Shown: piece by piece, positions 43,816-53,750 of the stretch
How the letters are laid out: each line of letters starts with the position of its first letter
Numbering within the stretch: position 1 is the first letter of the stretch
Assembly: GCA_020636095.1 (NCBI GenBank)
Contig: JACJYN010000007.1
Location: 372,001-436,000, forward strand
Direction: 5' to 3'
From: Lewinellaceae bacterium
GTDB taxonomy: Bacteria; Bacteroidota; Bacteroidia; Chitinophagales; Saprospiraceae
Length of the DNA: 64,000 nt
Notes under the pieces: generated by a model
The model's database searches: none
What the model was told of the DNA's origin: nothing
The model's input: the letters and a program-made list of their open reading frames with translations, nothing else
Position numbers and translations under genes: made by a program

Positions 43816-44838
43816 ATGAGTGCACCACTCTTCAAAATAAGGGAAAACGGAAAATTTGGTTTCATCAACGCGGAAGGGAGTATGGTTATTGAGCCGCAGT
43901 ACCTCGGCGCCGAAGATTTCTACAATGGCTTTTCCCGGGTGCGGTTCAATGATCGGTTGGTGCATTTGGACAGCATGGGGCGGTTACTCCTCAAACATCC
44001 TTTTAACTTTGTCGGTTTTTTTGAAGAGGGCCTGGCCCGGGTACAACTGGTCAGCCGCTGGGGGTACATCGATATCCGTGGAAATCTGTCGATTGAAATT
44101 CAGTACGAAGCAGCTGGCGATTTCAGCGGCGGGCTGGCGCCGGTGCGGCATCATGGCTATTATGGATATATACGAGCCGATGGAAGTTGGGCTATCCGTC
44201 CGGAGTTCGAAAACGCACGGGAATTCAGTAGTGGCCTTGCACCGGCCTGCCTGGCCGGAAAATGGGGCTACATTGACGAAGAGGGAGGGTTGGCCATTGT
44301 TCCGCAGTTTGATGGTTGCAGTGCCTTTCAGGCTGAGGTAGCCTTTGTTCAGGAAGGGCAGCTGTGGGGCTTGATCAACCGCCCCGGTGAGTTACTGGTG
44401 GAGCCTCAATTTGAGTTTTTAGAAGGCTACGCCTCTGGCGAATTTTCTGACGGTATGGCTATCGTGATCCAGGATGGCTTGTTCGGGTTCATCAATGAAG
44501 CCGGGGAACTGGTAGTGGAACCGGCCTTTGCTTTTGCCGGTGATTTTGGCGATGGCTTGTCGCCCGTACAATTGCACAACCGCTTTGGATACATCAATAA
44601 ATCGGGAGAGTTGTCCATTCCTCCCCGCTTTGAAGACGCCGGCCTTTTTACGGATGAGCTGGCGCCGGTAAAAACCAATGGATATTGGGGCTTCATTGAT
44701 AAGGACGGAGAGTGGCGCATCCCCCCCAAATACGAAGCTTGCTTGCCGTTCCGGAGTGGGTTGGCATTGGTGATAAAAGCCGGTAAATGGCTGTATCTCA
44801 GTAAGGAAGGAGAAGTTGTCTGGGAGGAATTCACTTAG
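43816..44838 (+). CDS. WG-repeat protein
   Basis: A 340-residue protein composed of about 13-14 WG beta repeats of roughly 23 residues (KFGFINAEGSMVIEPQY, KWGYIDEEGGLAIVPQF, YWGFIDKDGEWRIPPKY and others). There is no signal peptide, so it is probably cytosolic. WG-repeat proteins often mediate protein contacts; their roles are mostly unknown. The DNA repeats have diverged enough that no long direct repeats remain. Single gene. Confidence 0.88.
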   Translation: MSAPLFKIRENGKFGFINAEGSMVIEPQYLGAEDFYNGFSRVRFNDRLVHLDSMGRLLLKHPFNFVGFFEEGLARVQLVSRWGYIDIRGNLSIEIQYEAAGDFSGGLAPVRHHGYYGYIRADGSWAIRPEFENAREFSSGLAPACLAGKWGYIDEEGGLAIVPQFDGCSAFQAEVAFVQEGQLWGLINRPGELLVEPQFEFLEGYASGEFSDGMAIVIQDGLFGFINEAGELVVEPAFAFAGDFGDGLSPVQLHNRFGYINKSGELSIPPRFEDAGLFTDELAPVKTNGYWGFIDKDGEWRIPPKYEACLPFRSGLALVIKAGKWLYLSKEGEVVWEEFT

Positions 44839-44945
44839 CTAATAAGTATTCGGTTCTGCCAGGAGGGCTCCAAATGTGCGAATCCCGAACAGCGAAAACC
44901 GAATTCCGACCCCCCCCCAACACCTGTCAGCGTTCAGCTTCCTGG

Positions 44946-45599
44946 TCAATTATTCAATCGGGCAATGACCGTTTTATTACCCTTCACCTTATCTCCGATT
45001 TTTACTTCCACCTGCGCGTCTAATGGCAGGAAAACATCTACCCGTGAGCCAAACTTAATGAAACCCATTTCACCTCCCTGTTCCACTTCCTGGCCCACCT
45101 GTAAGTAAGTTTTGATCCGCTTGGCCATCGCTCCGGCGATCTGCCGAAGCAGGATCTCCGCCTCTCCATTGTCAATAACTACCGTTGTGCGTTCATTTTC
45201 AGTGGAGGACTTGGGGTGCCAGGCAACCAGATAGCGGCCGGGGTGGTACTTGAGGTAATTGACGGTTCCACTGATAGGGCTTCGGTTGACGTGCACATTC
45301 ATCGGAGACATGAAAATGGATATCTGCAGGCGATGGTCTTTGAAGTACTCGGTTTCTTCGGCTTCTTCGATGACCACTACTTTGCCATCGGCCGGGGCAT
45401 AAATCAGGTTGTTATCCGGAAGGTGAATCTCCCGGTGCGGATGGCGAAAGAAATGAACGACCCAGGCATATAAGGCCAGAGAGGCAACCGTCGCAACGGG
45501 GAATGCCTTGGGAGCCAGATAACTGAACAGGAGGTTTAGTAAAATAAGGACTATGCCGGCCGTTACGATAATCAGGCGTCCTTCCTTATGTATTTTCAT
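44946..45599 (-). CDS. psd: Phosphatidylserine decarboxylase-related protein
   Basis: A 217-residue membrane enzyme of the short (archaeal-type) PSD family that makes phosphatidylethanolamine. N-terminal helices (about 7-45) precede the domain with YAPADGKVVVIEE, ISIFMSPMNVHVNRSP and MGFIKFGSRVDVFLP; self-cleavage before the Ser of FGS creates the pyruvoyl group. The ATG at 45599 is chosen over a GTG two codons earlier. It is the third of three minus-strand genes (CPBP protease, cdsA, psd), fitting phospholipid synthesis with cdsA. Confidence 0.92.
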   Translation of the reverse strand: MKIHKEGRLIIVTAGIVLILLNLLFSYLAPKAFPVATVASLALYAWVVHFFRHPHREIHLPDNNLIYAPADGKVVVIEEAEETEYFKDHRLQISIFMSPMNVHVNRSPISGTVNYLKYHPGRYLVAWHPKSSTENERTTVVIDNGEAEILLRQIAGAMAKRIKTYLQVGQEVEQGGEMGFIKFGSRVDVFLPLDAQVEVKIGDKVKGNKTVIARLNN

Positions 45600-45787
45600 C
45601 AGCACTTTTGTATTTATCCCTGCAAATTTACGCCTGTCTCCCCGCTTTTCACAAAAGGAAGCCGTAGATTTTCATTTATATTAAACCCAAAACCAAATTT
45701 TAGTTCATTCCCCAATACATGTATTCATAACAACATTTCGGATACAGCAAAGGTAAATTCTTTTCCGCAATATATCCGGCTATATGC

Positions 45788-46636
45788 TTAAACGCCCCCG
45801 AGCCTTACCCAGAGCAAGTAGGCGGTGGCAAAGGGTAGCAAAAAGATAAATGCGTCAAAGCGGTCCAGTAAGCCGCCATGGCCAGGCAGGAGGTTTCCGG
45901 AATCCTTGATGTTTACACTGCGTTTCAGCATGGATTCGACCAGGTCGCCGAGGTTGCCAAAAACCGTTACGATGGCCCCCAGTACTATCCAATCGGTCAA
46001 CCGAAGTTCACCGAATAGGGTAAATACCAGGAAGGCGCCGATAAAGGCGGAGGCGGCCCCTCCTGCGGCGCCCTCCCAGGTTTTTTTAGGGGAAATGCGG
46101 GGGAACAATGGCGTCTTTCCAAACTTCGACCCCACCACATAGGCGCCCGTATCGTTGAACCAGGTTAGCACGAGTAAACCAAAGACGGTATTGGGGTGGA
46201 AGAAGCCGTCCTCAAAGGCAATGAATTCCAGCAAGGCAAAGGGAACTCCAATATAAGCCAAGCCCAGCACGATATAAGCTACGTTGACAAACGGTTGCTC
46301 CGATTTGGTGTACAGCTCATAAATGAAAGCCGAAAAGATAAAGGGGAACAGCAGCAGTGTCGCGATCGCAATAAAAGCGTCCTTATTAATAACCAGCTCC
46401 AGTTGCAGCACGGCGGCCAGCACAAAGGGCGTTATCCCCAGGCCCAGGCCCAGAAGCCTGCGGATGAGGTCGATCGAACGGTTTTTAGACAGTACGATTT
46501 CGAAGAACTCCCAAAGGCACAGGCCGGTTATCAAGGCAAAAAGTAAGGCAAAAGTGTAGGGGCCGCCATAGATTCCTCCAAGCATTACAGCCCCAAAAAC
46601 AAATGCTGTGATCCCTCGCTCTAGTAGTCCCTTCAT
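45788..46636 (-). CDS. cdsA: Phosphatidate cytidylyltransferase
   Basis: A 282-residue inner-membrane enzyme with 7-8 helices that makes CDP-diacylglycerol from phosphatidate and CTP. The signature at the C-terminus is present: SMLKRSVNIKDSGNLLPGHG followed by GLLDRFDAF. Also NDTGAYVVGSKFGK and SPKKTWEGAAGG are typical. It provides the precursor for the phosphatidylserine that the downstream psd-type gene would decarboxylate. Confidence 0.95.
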   Translation of the reverse strand: MKGLLERGITAFVFGAVMLGGIYGGPYTFALLFALITGLCLWEFFEIVLSKNRSIDLIRRLLGLGLGITPFVLAAVLQLELVINKDAFIAIATLLLFPFIFSAFIYELYTKSEQPFVNVAYIVLGLAYIGVPFALLEFIAFEDGFFHPNTVFGLLVLTWFNDTGAYVVGSKFGKTPLFPRISPKKTWEGAAGGAASAFIGAFLVFTLFGELRLTDWIVLGAIVTVFGNLGDLVESMLKRSVNIKDSGNLLPGHGGLLDRFDAFIFLLPFATAYLLWVRLGGV

Positions 46637-46668
46637 AATATTAATTGTATGGCTTGAAAGGCCATGGT

Positions 46669-47586
46669 TCAGCTTACCGGTGGCCTGCCGCTGTTTTTAT
46701 GATGCAGGTAAAGATAATGACTCAAGCCGGTAACTAATAAAGCTGCTATCGCTATCGCCGGCCAGTTGACTTCCTGGAGGCTGGCCTCCGGCAGGCTTTG
46801 CCGACGGTAGTATTGCCCGGCCACCTGAATGCCGTTGACCACAAAATGAGCCATCACCGGCGCCCAGAGGCTGCGCGTCCAGTAAAAAAGGTAACCCAGG
46901 CCCGCTCCTAATAAAAACCGGGGTAGCAGGCCGGCAAATTGCAAGTGGAAAGCACTGAAAATGAAGGCTCCGATCCAAATTGCAACAACAGGCCGGCCAC
47001 TGGCCTTTTCCAACTCCTGCTGAAGGATGCCCCGAAACACCAGCTCCTCCCCAAGGGCGGGCAGCACGGCGACGATGAGTAGCGTAAACCCCAACTCCCA
47101 GGGGCCTTCCATTACCAAAAGCCCCTGAACCAAACGCCCGGCGGACGACTCCATCTCAGATGCCCAGGACGGCAGCGGAATCTGCTGGTTTAACCAATAG
47201 GCAAACTGAGAGAATACGAATACCCCCAATAGAAAAAAAATGCCTGCGCTCAGAATACTCAGGGAGGGCAGCTTGTCTATTTTTAAAAACTGCACCCACC
47301 GGCGCCGGTGCAATAGGATGGCCACCAAAATCGCGGGAACGGTGAACGTGAACAGGTGGGAAAAAAGATTGGCCCATCGCAGGAAATTGCGCTCCGCCAA
47401 CGGGCTCTCCCTACCAAAGTTTTGGATCACCTCCGTTAAGGATAGCCCCATACCGCGCCCCAGGAGAAAGGCCAGCCCATTGCCGATACCACTGCCCAGT
47501 AGCATGAATAAAACCAGCAATAGCAGGGCCGCCATTGGAGATAACCCCAAAGGGAATAGTATTCTGTTTTCCGCTTCTGTGCTCAA
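46669..47586 (-). CDS. CPBP family intramembrane metalloprotease
   Basis: A 305-residue polytopic membrane protein. The abortive-infection/CAAX-protease motifs are visible: EELVFRGILQQEL (Glu-Glu and Arg), FSAFHLQFAGLLPRFLLG (His) and MAHFVVNGI (His-Asn). These residues form the membrane-embedded active site. Substrate unknown. It lies 32 bp before cdsA, probably same transcript. Confidence 0.88.
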   Translation of the reverse strand: MSTEAENRILFPLGLSPMAALLLLVLFMLLGSGIGNGLAFLLGRGMGLSLTEVIQNFGRESPLAERNFLRWANLFSHLFTFTVPAILVAILLHRRRWVQFLKIDKLPSLSILSAGIFFLLGVFVFSQFAYWLNQQIPLPSWASEMESSAGRLVQGLLVMEGPWELGFTLLIVAVLPALGEELVFRGILQQELEKASGRPVVAIWIGAFIFSAFHLQFAGLLPRFLLGAGLGYLFYWTRSLWAPVMAHFVVNGIQVAGQYYRRQSLPEASLQEVNWPAIAIAALLVTGLSHYLYLHHKNSGRPPVS

Positions 47587-47709
47587 GGATGGTGTGTTGT
47601 TTTTTTATAACTATTTTGTGCCCGGATAGCAAATTTGCCAACAAGATATAAAACTCACGGCTTACTACTACTGCCGAGCCGATTTGTTTAATACCATATA
47701 TATTATCGC

Positions 47710-48423
47710 ATGACGAAGCTCAGTGTAAATATCAATAAGGTGGCCCTTATTCGAAACTCACGGGAGGGCAACCTGCCCAACCTGGTACAGGTAGCCAAAG
47801 ACTGTGAGGCTTTTGGCGCAGAAGGGATTACTGTCCATCCCCGGCCCGATGAACGGCATGTCCGCTATTCCGATATTCCCGCTCTCCGCGAAGTGGTTAC
47901 GACGGAGTTCAATATCGAAGGAAATCCAACTGAAAAATTCCTGAAACTGGTTTTGGCCAATCCTCCCGCTCAGTGTACCCTGGTGCCCGACCCGCCCGGG
48001 GCCCTGACTTCCAGCCAGGGATGGGACACGCATACCCACAGGGAATTCCTCACCGATGTAATCGCCCGCCTTCGAGAACGAGGCATCCGGGTTTCCGTGT
48101 TCATCGATGCCGAAGAACGCCAGGTGGAAGGAGCCAGGGCCGCCGGGGCCGACCGGGTGGAATTCTATACCGGCGATTTTGCCTTAGCATTCCCGGAAAA
48201 CCCGGAAGGTGCTGTAGCGCCTCACACCCGTTGCGCTCAATTGGCTAATAATATAGGGGTGGGTGTGAATGCCGGACACGACCTCAACCTGGATAACCTG
48301 CGCTTTTATAAAGAACAAGTGGAAGGCCTGCTGGAGGTGTCCATTGGGCATGCCCTAATCTCAGATGCGCTTTATTTTGGCCTGCAGAATACTATCCAGA
48401 TGTACCTCCGGCTGCTCAAATAG
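47710..48423 (+). CDS. pdxJ: Pyridoxine 5'-phosphate synthase
   Basis: A 237-residue TIM-barrel enzyme that condenses 3-amino-2-oxopropyl phosphate and 1-deoxyxylulose 5-phosphate to pyridoxine phosphate. Seen: LSVNINKVALIRNSR, GITVHPRPDERHVRYSDI, FNIEGNPTEKFL, VSVFIDAEERQVEGA and GVGVNAGHDLNLDNL with the C-terminal EVSIGHALISDAL. Length and order are standard. The 322-bp spacer after it has short hairpins (CTAGT-gcc-ACTAG near 48436) and nothing gene-like. Confidence 0.96.
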   Translation: MTKLSVNINKVALIRNSREGNLPNLVQVAKDCEAFGAEGITVHPRPDERHVRYSDIPALREVVTTEFNIEGNPTEKFLKLVLANPPAQCTLVPDPPGALTSSQGWDTHTHREFLTDVIARLRERGIRVSVFIDAEERQVEGARAAGADRVEFYTGDFALAFPENPEGAVAPHTRCAQLANNIGVGVNAGHDLNLDNLRFYKEQVEGLLEVSIGHALISDALYFGLQNTIQMYLRLLK

Positions 48424-48699
48424 AAAAGGGGCGGGCTAGTGCCACTAGTATTCAAAGCCCCGTTAAAATGCTCAATTGGCAGCTCAATCCGGCCAATCCG
48501 GCCTGAGAAAAGGACATTAGTAGGGAGCTGTTCAAGGGGCAATTGCTTGAGAAACGAAGGTTTGTTCGTTTTCAAGAAATTGATTATCAGACTTATATGT
48601 GAATATTTGTAACTTGGAGATTTCAATGGGCAGCATTTCAGGCCCGGCATCCGTTAACATAAAGTTAATTATCTAGTAGGACATATTTGTTTAAAGTCC

Positions 48700-48707
48700 T
48701 ACCTTTG
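48700..48707 (+). promoter_or_regulatory. -7 promoter box TACCTTTG of the susCD operon
   Basis: A perfect TAnnTTTG box ending 38 bases before the susC ATG. No clear -33 TTTG at 17-23 bases. Confidence 0.5.
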
Positions 48708-48745
48708 GTCTAGGTTTTAGAATTATCGAAATAAAACAGATTAGT

Positions 48746-51700
48746 ATGAAAAAACTCTCACTAGTCCTAGGGCTGATGCTCCTTGCTATTGGCTCTATCA
48801 TTGCACAACAGACAGTTACCGGGAAGGTCACTGATCAATCTGGCGAACCGCTTCTGGGCGCCAGTATCCTTGTAAAAGGTACTTCCACGGGTACAGTTAC
48901 CGACATTGACGGTAACTATTCTATCATGATTCCGGCGGGCGCCAACACCCTGGTGGTGAGCTACACCGGTTTTAACTCCCAGGAGATTGCAGTTGGAAAC
49001 CAGACGGTGGTCAACATTACCATGGAAGAGGGGGTGACCCTTTCCGAAGCGGTGGTGACGGCCCTGGGTGTCCAGCGTGACGAAAAAGCCCTGGGATATG
49101 CCGTACAGGAAATAGGCGGCGACCAGGTGAACCTCACCAACGACGTCAACTTCGTCTCCTCCCTTTCGGGTAAAGTTGCCGGGGTGCAGATTATCAGCTC
49201 TTCCGGCGCCAGCCTTGGAGGCAGCGCTAAAATCCGCATCCGCGGGGTGAACTCCCTTACCAGTGGCGACCCGCTCTACATCGTAGACGGTACGCCCATC
49301 GCCAACGAAAACTTTTCCAGTACAGACGGCGGCGCCGACTATGGCAACCTGGCCGCAGACATCCCCAGCAACGACATCGATAAGATTTCCGTTCTGAAGG
49401 GCCCGGCTGCTACTGCCCTTTATGGTGAGCGCGCCAAGAACGGCGTAGTGATGATCACCACGAAGAAAGGCTCTTATGGAAAGAAAGGCCTGGGTGTAAC
49501 CGTTTCCTCTACCGTGACTGCTGACCGCGTTTACGTTCTTCCGGAATACCAGAATGAGTACGCCGGTGGCTACTCCCAGGATTTCTCTGAGGTTGTGGAC
49601 CCGATTGACGGGCAGACCTATCGCGCCCTGAATTACTCTGCTGATGAGAGCTGGGGCCCGAAAATGGACGGAACTACCTACCGCCCCTGGTGGAGCTGGT
49701 ATCCTGGCACACCTGAATATGGGACCACCATCCCACTGGTTAGTAATCCGGACAACGTTCGTGACTTCTTCGACACAGGTATCACCAACATCAACTCGGT
49801 GTCAATCGATGGCGGTTCTGAAACGACGGGCTTCCGCTTTGGGTTTACCAACCTGAACCAGTCGGGTGTCATTCCGAACTCCGACCTGGACCGCAACAGC
49901 CTCAACGTTAGCGTGCGTTCTAAACTGGCCGAACGCCTGACCTTTGGCGTGAACGCCAACCTGGTCTTCACCGATGGTAAAGGCCGGCCTGAATTCGGTT
50001 ACAGCACGCGCGGCGGCAATCCGGTTAACTCGTTTAACCAGTGGTTCCAGCGTCAGCTGGATATGACCCGCCTGGCTGATTACAAGAACCCGGATGGCAC
50101 TTTCCGTTCCTGGAATATCCGTTCGAACACCGATCCGCGCCCCCTTTACTGGGATAGCCCCTACTTCTCTGTCTATGAGAACGTACGGACCGACGGCCGC
50201 GACCGCTACTTCGGGGACATTAACCTGAACTACGAACTGGCTGATGGCCTGAATATCAGTGGCGCTCTGCGCCGGGATAACTTCACCCAGCGTATCGAAG
50301 AACGCGTTGCTTCCGGTGGCCTGGAAGAGCCCTGGTATCGCGAGTTTGTCGCCAACGGCACTGAAGACAACTACGAACTCATCGGTTCTTATCAGAAGAG
50401 CTTTGGCCGCATTTCTCTGGACGCTACGGCTGGTGGTAACATCCGTAAGAACAACTATCACGAAAATGCTTCCGCAACAGTGGGTGGCCTGACCGCCCCC
50501 AACCTCTTCAATACCGGTGCTTCTGTAGACCGCCCTTCGGTAACCAGCGAGGTGCGCGAGAAAACGGTGCGGAGCTTATTCGGTTCAGCTACCGTTGGAT
50601 TCAACTCACTGGCTTATGTCGGCTTTTCGCTGCGTAACGACTGGTCTTCGGCCTTGCCGGCAAACAACAACAACTACCTGTATCCTTCGGTTTCCGGTAG
50701 CCTGATCTTCTCCGAACTGATCAACTCTTCCTGGTTGTCCTTCGGTAAATTATACGGCTCTGTGGCTCAGGTCGGCGCCGACCTCGACCCGTACCTGACC
50801 AACAGCGTGTACAACTTTGGAGTAGCTCCTTACGGCAGCTCTTCCACCTTTACCGTACCCAACCTACTGCCGAATCAGACCCTGGAGCAGACCCTGTCTA
50901 CTTCCTGGGAAACTGGTATCGACATGCGTATGTTTAACAACCGTCTCGGCTTCAACCTGATCTACTATCAGGGCGCCACTGAGAACGATATCCTGCAGGT
51001 CCAGATTCCGTCTGCTTCTGGTTATGACCAAGCGCTGGTCAACGCCGGCCGCATCGAAACCAAAGGTTTTGAACTCGCACTGTACGGTACGCCGATTGAG
51101 ACCAGTAACCTGAGCTGGGACATTTCTGTGAATATTGCCCGCAACCGGTCAACGATCGAAGAACTCTACGGCGACCTGACCAACTACAAGCTTGCGGATG
51201 GTATCGGTGGTTCTCGTTGGGGTGGTTTCACTGTCAACGCCCGGTTGGGCGAAGAGTGGGGACTGGCCAATGGCCGTGGGTTTACCTATGACGACCAGGG
51301 CCGCACGATTATCACTCCCTCCGGCGGTTACGTAGTGACTTCCAATAAAAACCTGGGTTCCATCCTGCCCGAATACACAGGTGGTGTACTGAATACCCTG
51401 AATTTCAAGGGCTTTACGCTGCGGGCTATGGTAGACTTCCAGGTTGGCGGCCAGTTCTTCTCTACGACCCGGATGTTTAACGCCTATTCCGGCCTGGGTA
51501 TAGAAACCGTAGGCAATAACGCCCTCGGCAACCCGGTTCGCGACCCGATCGTCGACGCCAGCGGCAACGTAATCGTCGATGCAGACGGAGCTCCCGTGAG
51601 CAATGCTCCGCTTAGCGAAGTGGGCCCTGCCTCCGGTGGCGTTTTGGTAGAAGGCGTTTCCGAAAGTGGCGAAGAGCTTTCTGTTCTGGTTGATCCGGTT

Positions 51701-51994
51701 TCCTATTACGGGAGCTTGTTCGGCGTGCATGAAAAATGGCTGTACGACGCCAGCTTTGTGAAGTTGCGCGAAGTGAGCATTGGCTACACCATTCCGAAGA
51801 AAGCGCTGGGCAACCTGCCGGTTCAGAGCCTGAATTTCTCTATCATCGGGCGGAACCTGTGGTTGATCAATTCCAATGTTGATGGAATTGACCCGTCGGA
51901 GATTCTGCCGGGCGCCAACAACATCGTTTTCGAGGAGCGCGGTGGCCTTCCGGGCGTCCGCTCTATCGGCGCCAAGCTGACAGTTGGTTTCTAA
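48746..51994 (+). CDS. SusC/RagA family TonB-linked outer-membrane protein
   Basis: A 1082-residue TonB-dependent transporter. Signal peptide (about residues 1-20, ending IIAQ), a carboxypeptidase-regulatory-like domain (VTGKVTDQSGEPLLGASILVKGTSTGT in parts), the SusC TonB-box region, a plug (GKVAGVQIISSSG; IRIRGVNSLTSGDPLYIVDG; KGPAATALYGERAKNGVVMI) and a 22-strand barrel ending LTVGF with terminal Phe. With the SusD partner next door it imports a large nutrient; no hydrolase gene tells which one. Confidence 0.95.
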   Translation: MKKLSLVLGLMLLAIGSIIAQQTVTGKVTDQSGEPLLGASILVKGTSTGTVTDIDGNYSIMIPAGANTLVVSYTGFNSQEIAVGNQTVVNITMEEGVTLSEAVVTALGVQRDEKALGYAVQEIGGDQVNLTNDVNFVSSLSGKVAGVQIISSSGASLGGSAKIRIRGVNSLTSGDPLYIVDGTPIANENFSSTDGGADYGNLAADIPSNDIDKISVLKGPAATALYGERAKNGVVMITTKKGSYGKKGLGVTVSSTVTADRVYVLPEYQNEYAGGYSQDFSEVVDPIDGQTYRALNYSADESWGPKMDGTTYRPWWSWYPGTPEYGTTIPLVSNPDNVRDFFDTGITNINSVSIDGGSETTGFRFGFTNLNQSGVIPNSDLDRNSLNVSVRSKLAERLTFGVNANLVFTDGKGRPEFGYSTRGGNPVNSFNQWFQRQLDMTRLADYKNPDGTFRSWNIRSNTDPRPLYWDSPYFSVYENVRTDGRDRYFGDINLNYELADGLNISGALRRDNFTQRIEERVASGGLEEPWYREFVANGTEDNYELIGSYQKSFGRISLDATAGGNIRKNNYHENASATVGGLTAPNLFNTGASVDRPSVTSEVREKTVRSLFGSATVGFNSLAYVGFSLRNDWSSALPANNNNYLYPSVSGSLIFSELINSSWLSFGKLYGSVAQVGADLDPYLTNSVYNFGVAPYGSSSTFTVPNLLPNQTLEQTLSTSWETGIDMRMFNNRLGFNLIYYQGATENDILQVQIPSASGYDQALVNAGRIETKGFELALYGTPIETSNLSWDISVNIARNRSTIEELYGDLTNYKLADGIGGSRWGGFTVNARLGEEWGLANGRGFTYDDQGRTIITPSGGYVVTSNKNLGSILPEYTGGVLNTLNFKGFTLRAMVDFQVGGQFFSTTRMFNAYSGLGIETVGNNALGNPVRDPIVDASGNVIVDADGAPVSNAPLSEVGPASGGVLVEGVSESGEELSVLVDPVSYYGSLFGVHEKWLYDASFVKLREVSIGYTIPKKALGNLPVQSLNFSIIGRNLWLINSNVDGIDPSEILPGANNIVFEERGGLPGVRSIGAKLTVGF

Positions 51995-52026
51995 GGAGAA
52001 AACAACTTGTTGTTGACAAAAAGAAA

Positions 52027-52083
52027 AGCGGCAGCCGCTGGTTGCACCAAGAAAAATCGGGCGGTGGCGCCTGCCGCTAATTT
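52027..52083 (+). terminator. Hairpin between susC and susD (possible attenuator)
   Basis: AGCGGCAG and CTGCCGCT (52027-52034, 52071-52078) form an 8-bp outer stem, with CCGC/GCGG pairing inside, followed by AATTTTC. It lies in the 113-bp gap and could lower or stabilise one part of the transcript. SusC-SusD gaps often show such structures, so full termination is not implied. Confidence 0.5.
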
Positions 52084-52107
52084 TCTCTATCAAAATTTTT
52101 GAACGAT

Positions 52108-53574
52108 ATGAAAAACATGCTCAATAAAGCGATTCTCGCTCTTTTAGTATTCGCTTTCACGGCCTGTGGGGATTTTGGCGACCTCAACGTCAACCCCAAT
52201 AAGCCGGTGGCAGTAGATACTGAGTCTTTACTTACTCAAAGCTTACGTAGCATTGGCGGTGATAATTTTAATACCTTCATTGGTGTACTGGACAACGACC
52301 GGATCGGCCCGATCTACGCTCAGCACATTGCCAACATCACCTATACGGATGATGACCGTTATCAGGCGGTTCAGTCCGATTTTTCAGCCTGGTACAACGG
52401 CCCTTTAGCCGACCTGGACCGCATCATTAAGCTGAATACCAATGAGGAGACCAAAGATGCTGCTTCCAAGAGTGGTTCCAACGCCAATCAGATCGCGGCT
52501 GCCCGCATCCTCAAGGCTTACTACTTTCAGTTGCTGACCGACCTGTGGGGCCCCATGCCTTACTCGGAAGCCCTGCAGGGAGACGACGGCCTGTTTACGC
52601 CGGCTTATGATTCTCAGGAGGCTATTTACCAGGCGCTGTTCACGGAACTGCAGGATGCAGTTGCGCAAATGGACAGCGGCGCAGGTGTAGCCGGTGACTT
52701 CATCTTCGGTGGCGACATGGCTGCCTGGGCGAAGTTTGCTAACACGATCCGCATGAATATGGCTATCCGTGCCGCCGACGCCAACGAAACGTTGGCTAAG
52801 GCGCAGTTCCTGGACGCCATTGCTGACGGTGTGATCGAGTCTGACCTGATGTATCCTTACTTGTCGGAAGCCAACAATGAGAACCCCTGGTTCACGGCTT
52901 TCCGTACCCGTACAGACTTCGCTCTGACGGAAATGCTGGTCGACGGTATGAAGGACTACGGCGACCCTCGCCTGCAGCGTTATGCCGACCCTACGCTGAA
53001 TTCGGTATCGGCTGGTAATCCGGAGTACGTGGGTATGCCCTACGGCCTGGCGGAACCGACTACCCAACCGCCGGATGTATCCTACCCCAACTCTACCTAT
53101 GTGAAGGCGCAGAATGCACCGCTGGCCATTTACACCATGGCACAGGTGAATTTCGCCAAAGCAGAGGCTGCTGCCCGCGGATGGACCACGGACAACCCGG
53201 AAGACCACTACAAGGCAGCCATCGAGGCTTCCTGGGATCAGTGGAGCGTCGACTACGACCAGGCTGCTTTCGATGCCTACTACAATCAGGAAGGCATATC
53301 CTGGGATGCGGGCAAATGGGGCCAACTGATCGGCTACCAGAAATGGCTGGCCCTCTTCGGACAGGGCTACGAAGCCTGGACCGAATGGCGTCGTCTGGAT
53401 TATCCGGAACTCGTGCTTCCGGAAGATCCTCTGAGCCCGAGCGGTGGTATTCCCATCCGCCTCATCTATCCGGCTTCCGCTGAGAACCTGAATCCGGCTA
53501 ACTACCAGCAGGCCCTCCAGCTTCTGGGAGGCCCGGATAGCGACGGTACTCACCTGTGGTGGGATGTTAAGTAA
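52108..53574 (+). CDS. SusD/RagB family nutrient-binding lipoprotein
   Basis: A 488-residue surface lipoprotein that caps the SusC channel. The start MKNMLNKAILALLVF is chosen over an upstream in-frame TTG; the lipobox FTACGDF places the lipidated Cys at about residue 20. The N-terminus DLNVNPNKP and the later WGPMPYSEAL, NTIRMNMAIRAAD and WTEWRRLDYP segments fit the SusD-like (SusD_2-type) family with TPR-like helices. Confidence 0.93.
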   Translation: MKNMLNKAILALLVFAFTACGDFGDLNVNPNKPVAVDTESLLTQSLRSIGGDNFNTFIGVLDNDRIGPIYAQHIANITYTDDDRYQAVQSDFSAWYNGPLADLDRIIKLNTNEETKDAASKSGSNANQIAAARILKAYYFQLLTDLWGPMPYSEALQGDDGLFTPAYDSQEAIYQALFTELQDAVAQMDSGAGVAGDFIFGGDMAAWAKFANTIRMNMAIRAADANETLAKAQFLDAIADGVIESDLMYPYLSEANNENPWFTAFRTRTDFALTEMLVDGMKDYGDPRLQRYADPTLNSVSAGNPEYVGMPYGLAEPTTQPPDVSYPNSTYVKAQNAPLAIYTMAQVNFAKAEAAARGWTTDNPEDHYKAAIEASWDQWSVDYDQAAFDAYYNQEGISWDAGKWGQLIGYQKWLALFGQGYEAWTEWRRLDYPELVLPEDPLSPSGGIPIRLIYPASAENLNPANYQQALQLLGGPDSDGTHLWWDVK

Positions 53575-53584
53575 ACCGAACGAT

Positions 53585-53660
53585 CCAGATTGATCTGGTG
53601 CGTTTTTAATGATAAAGGAATAGCGGCTGTCCTGATGACCAGGGCAGCCGCTGTTATTTT
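53585..53660 (+). terminator. Two successive terminator hairpins after susD
   Basis: CCAGA-ttga-TCTGG (53585-53598) is followed by GCGTTTTTAA. Then AGCGGCTG/CAGCCGCT (53622-53629, 53645-53652) with inner CCTG/CAGG is followed by GTTATTTTG. Together they separate susCD from the DUF3179 gene. Confidence 0.8.
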
Positions 53661-53707
53661 GCCCTGGGGCAGTAGTGTTCGCGACAGTCTGATTCACGTA
53701 AATTAAA

Positions 53708-53715
53708 TACCTTTG
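53708..53715 (+). promoter_or_regulatory. -7 promoter box TACCTTTG of the DUF3179 gene
   Basis: Perfect TAnnTTTG box 35 bases before the ATG of the DUF3179 gene and behind the susD terminator, so that gene has its own promoter. Confidence 0.5.
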
Positions 53716-53750
53716 TGCTATCACTGAACCTAATCTCTCCTCGATTAAGT

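Noticed and set aside
48424..48745. Possible riboswitch before susC
   Set aside because: Only short, isolated hairpins; no known aptamer core is visible.
52405..53724. 439-codon minus-strand ORF
   Set aside because: Antisense shadow of susD with low-complexity composition and no domain.
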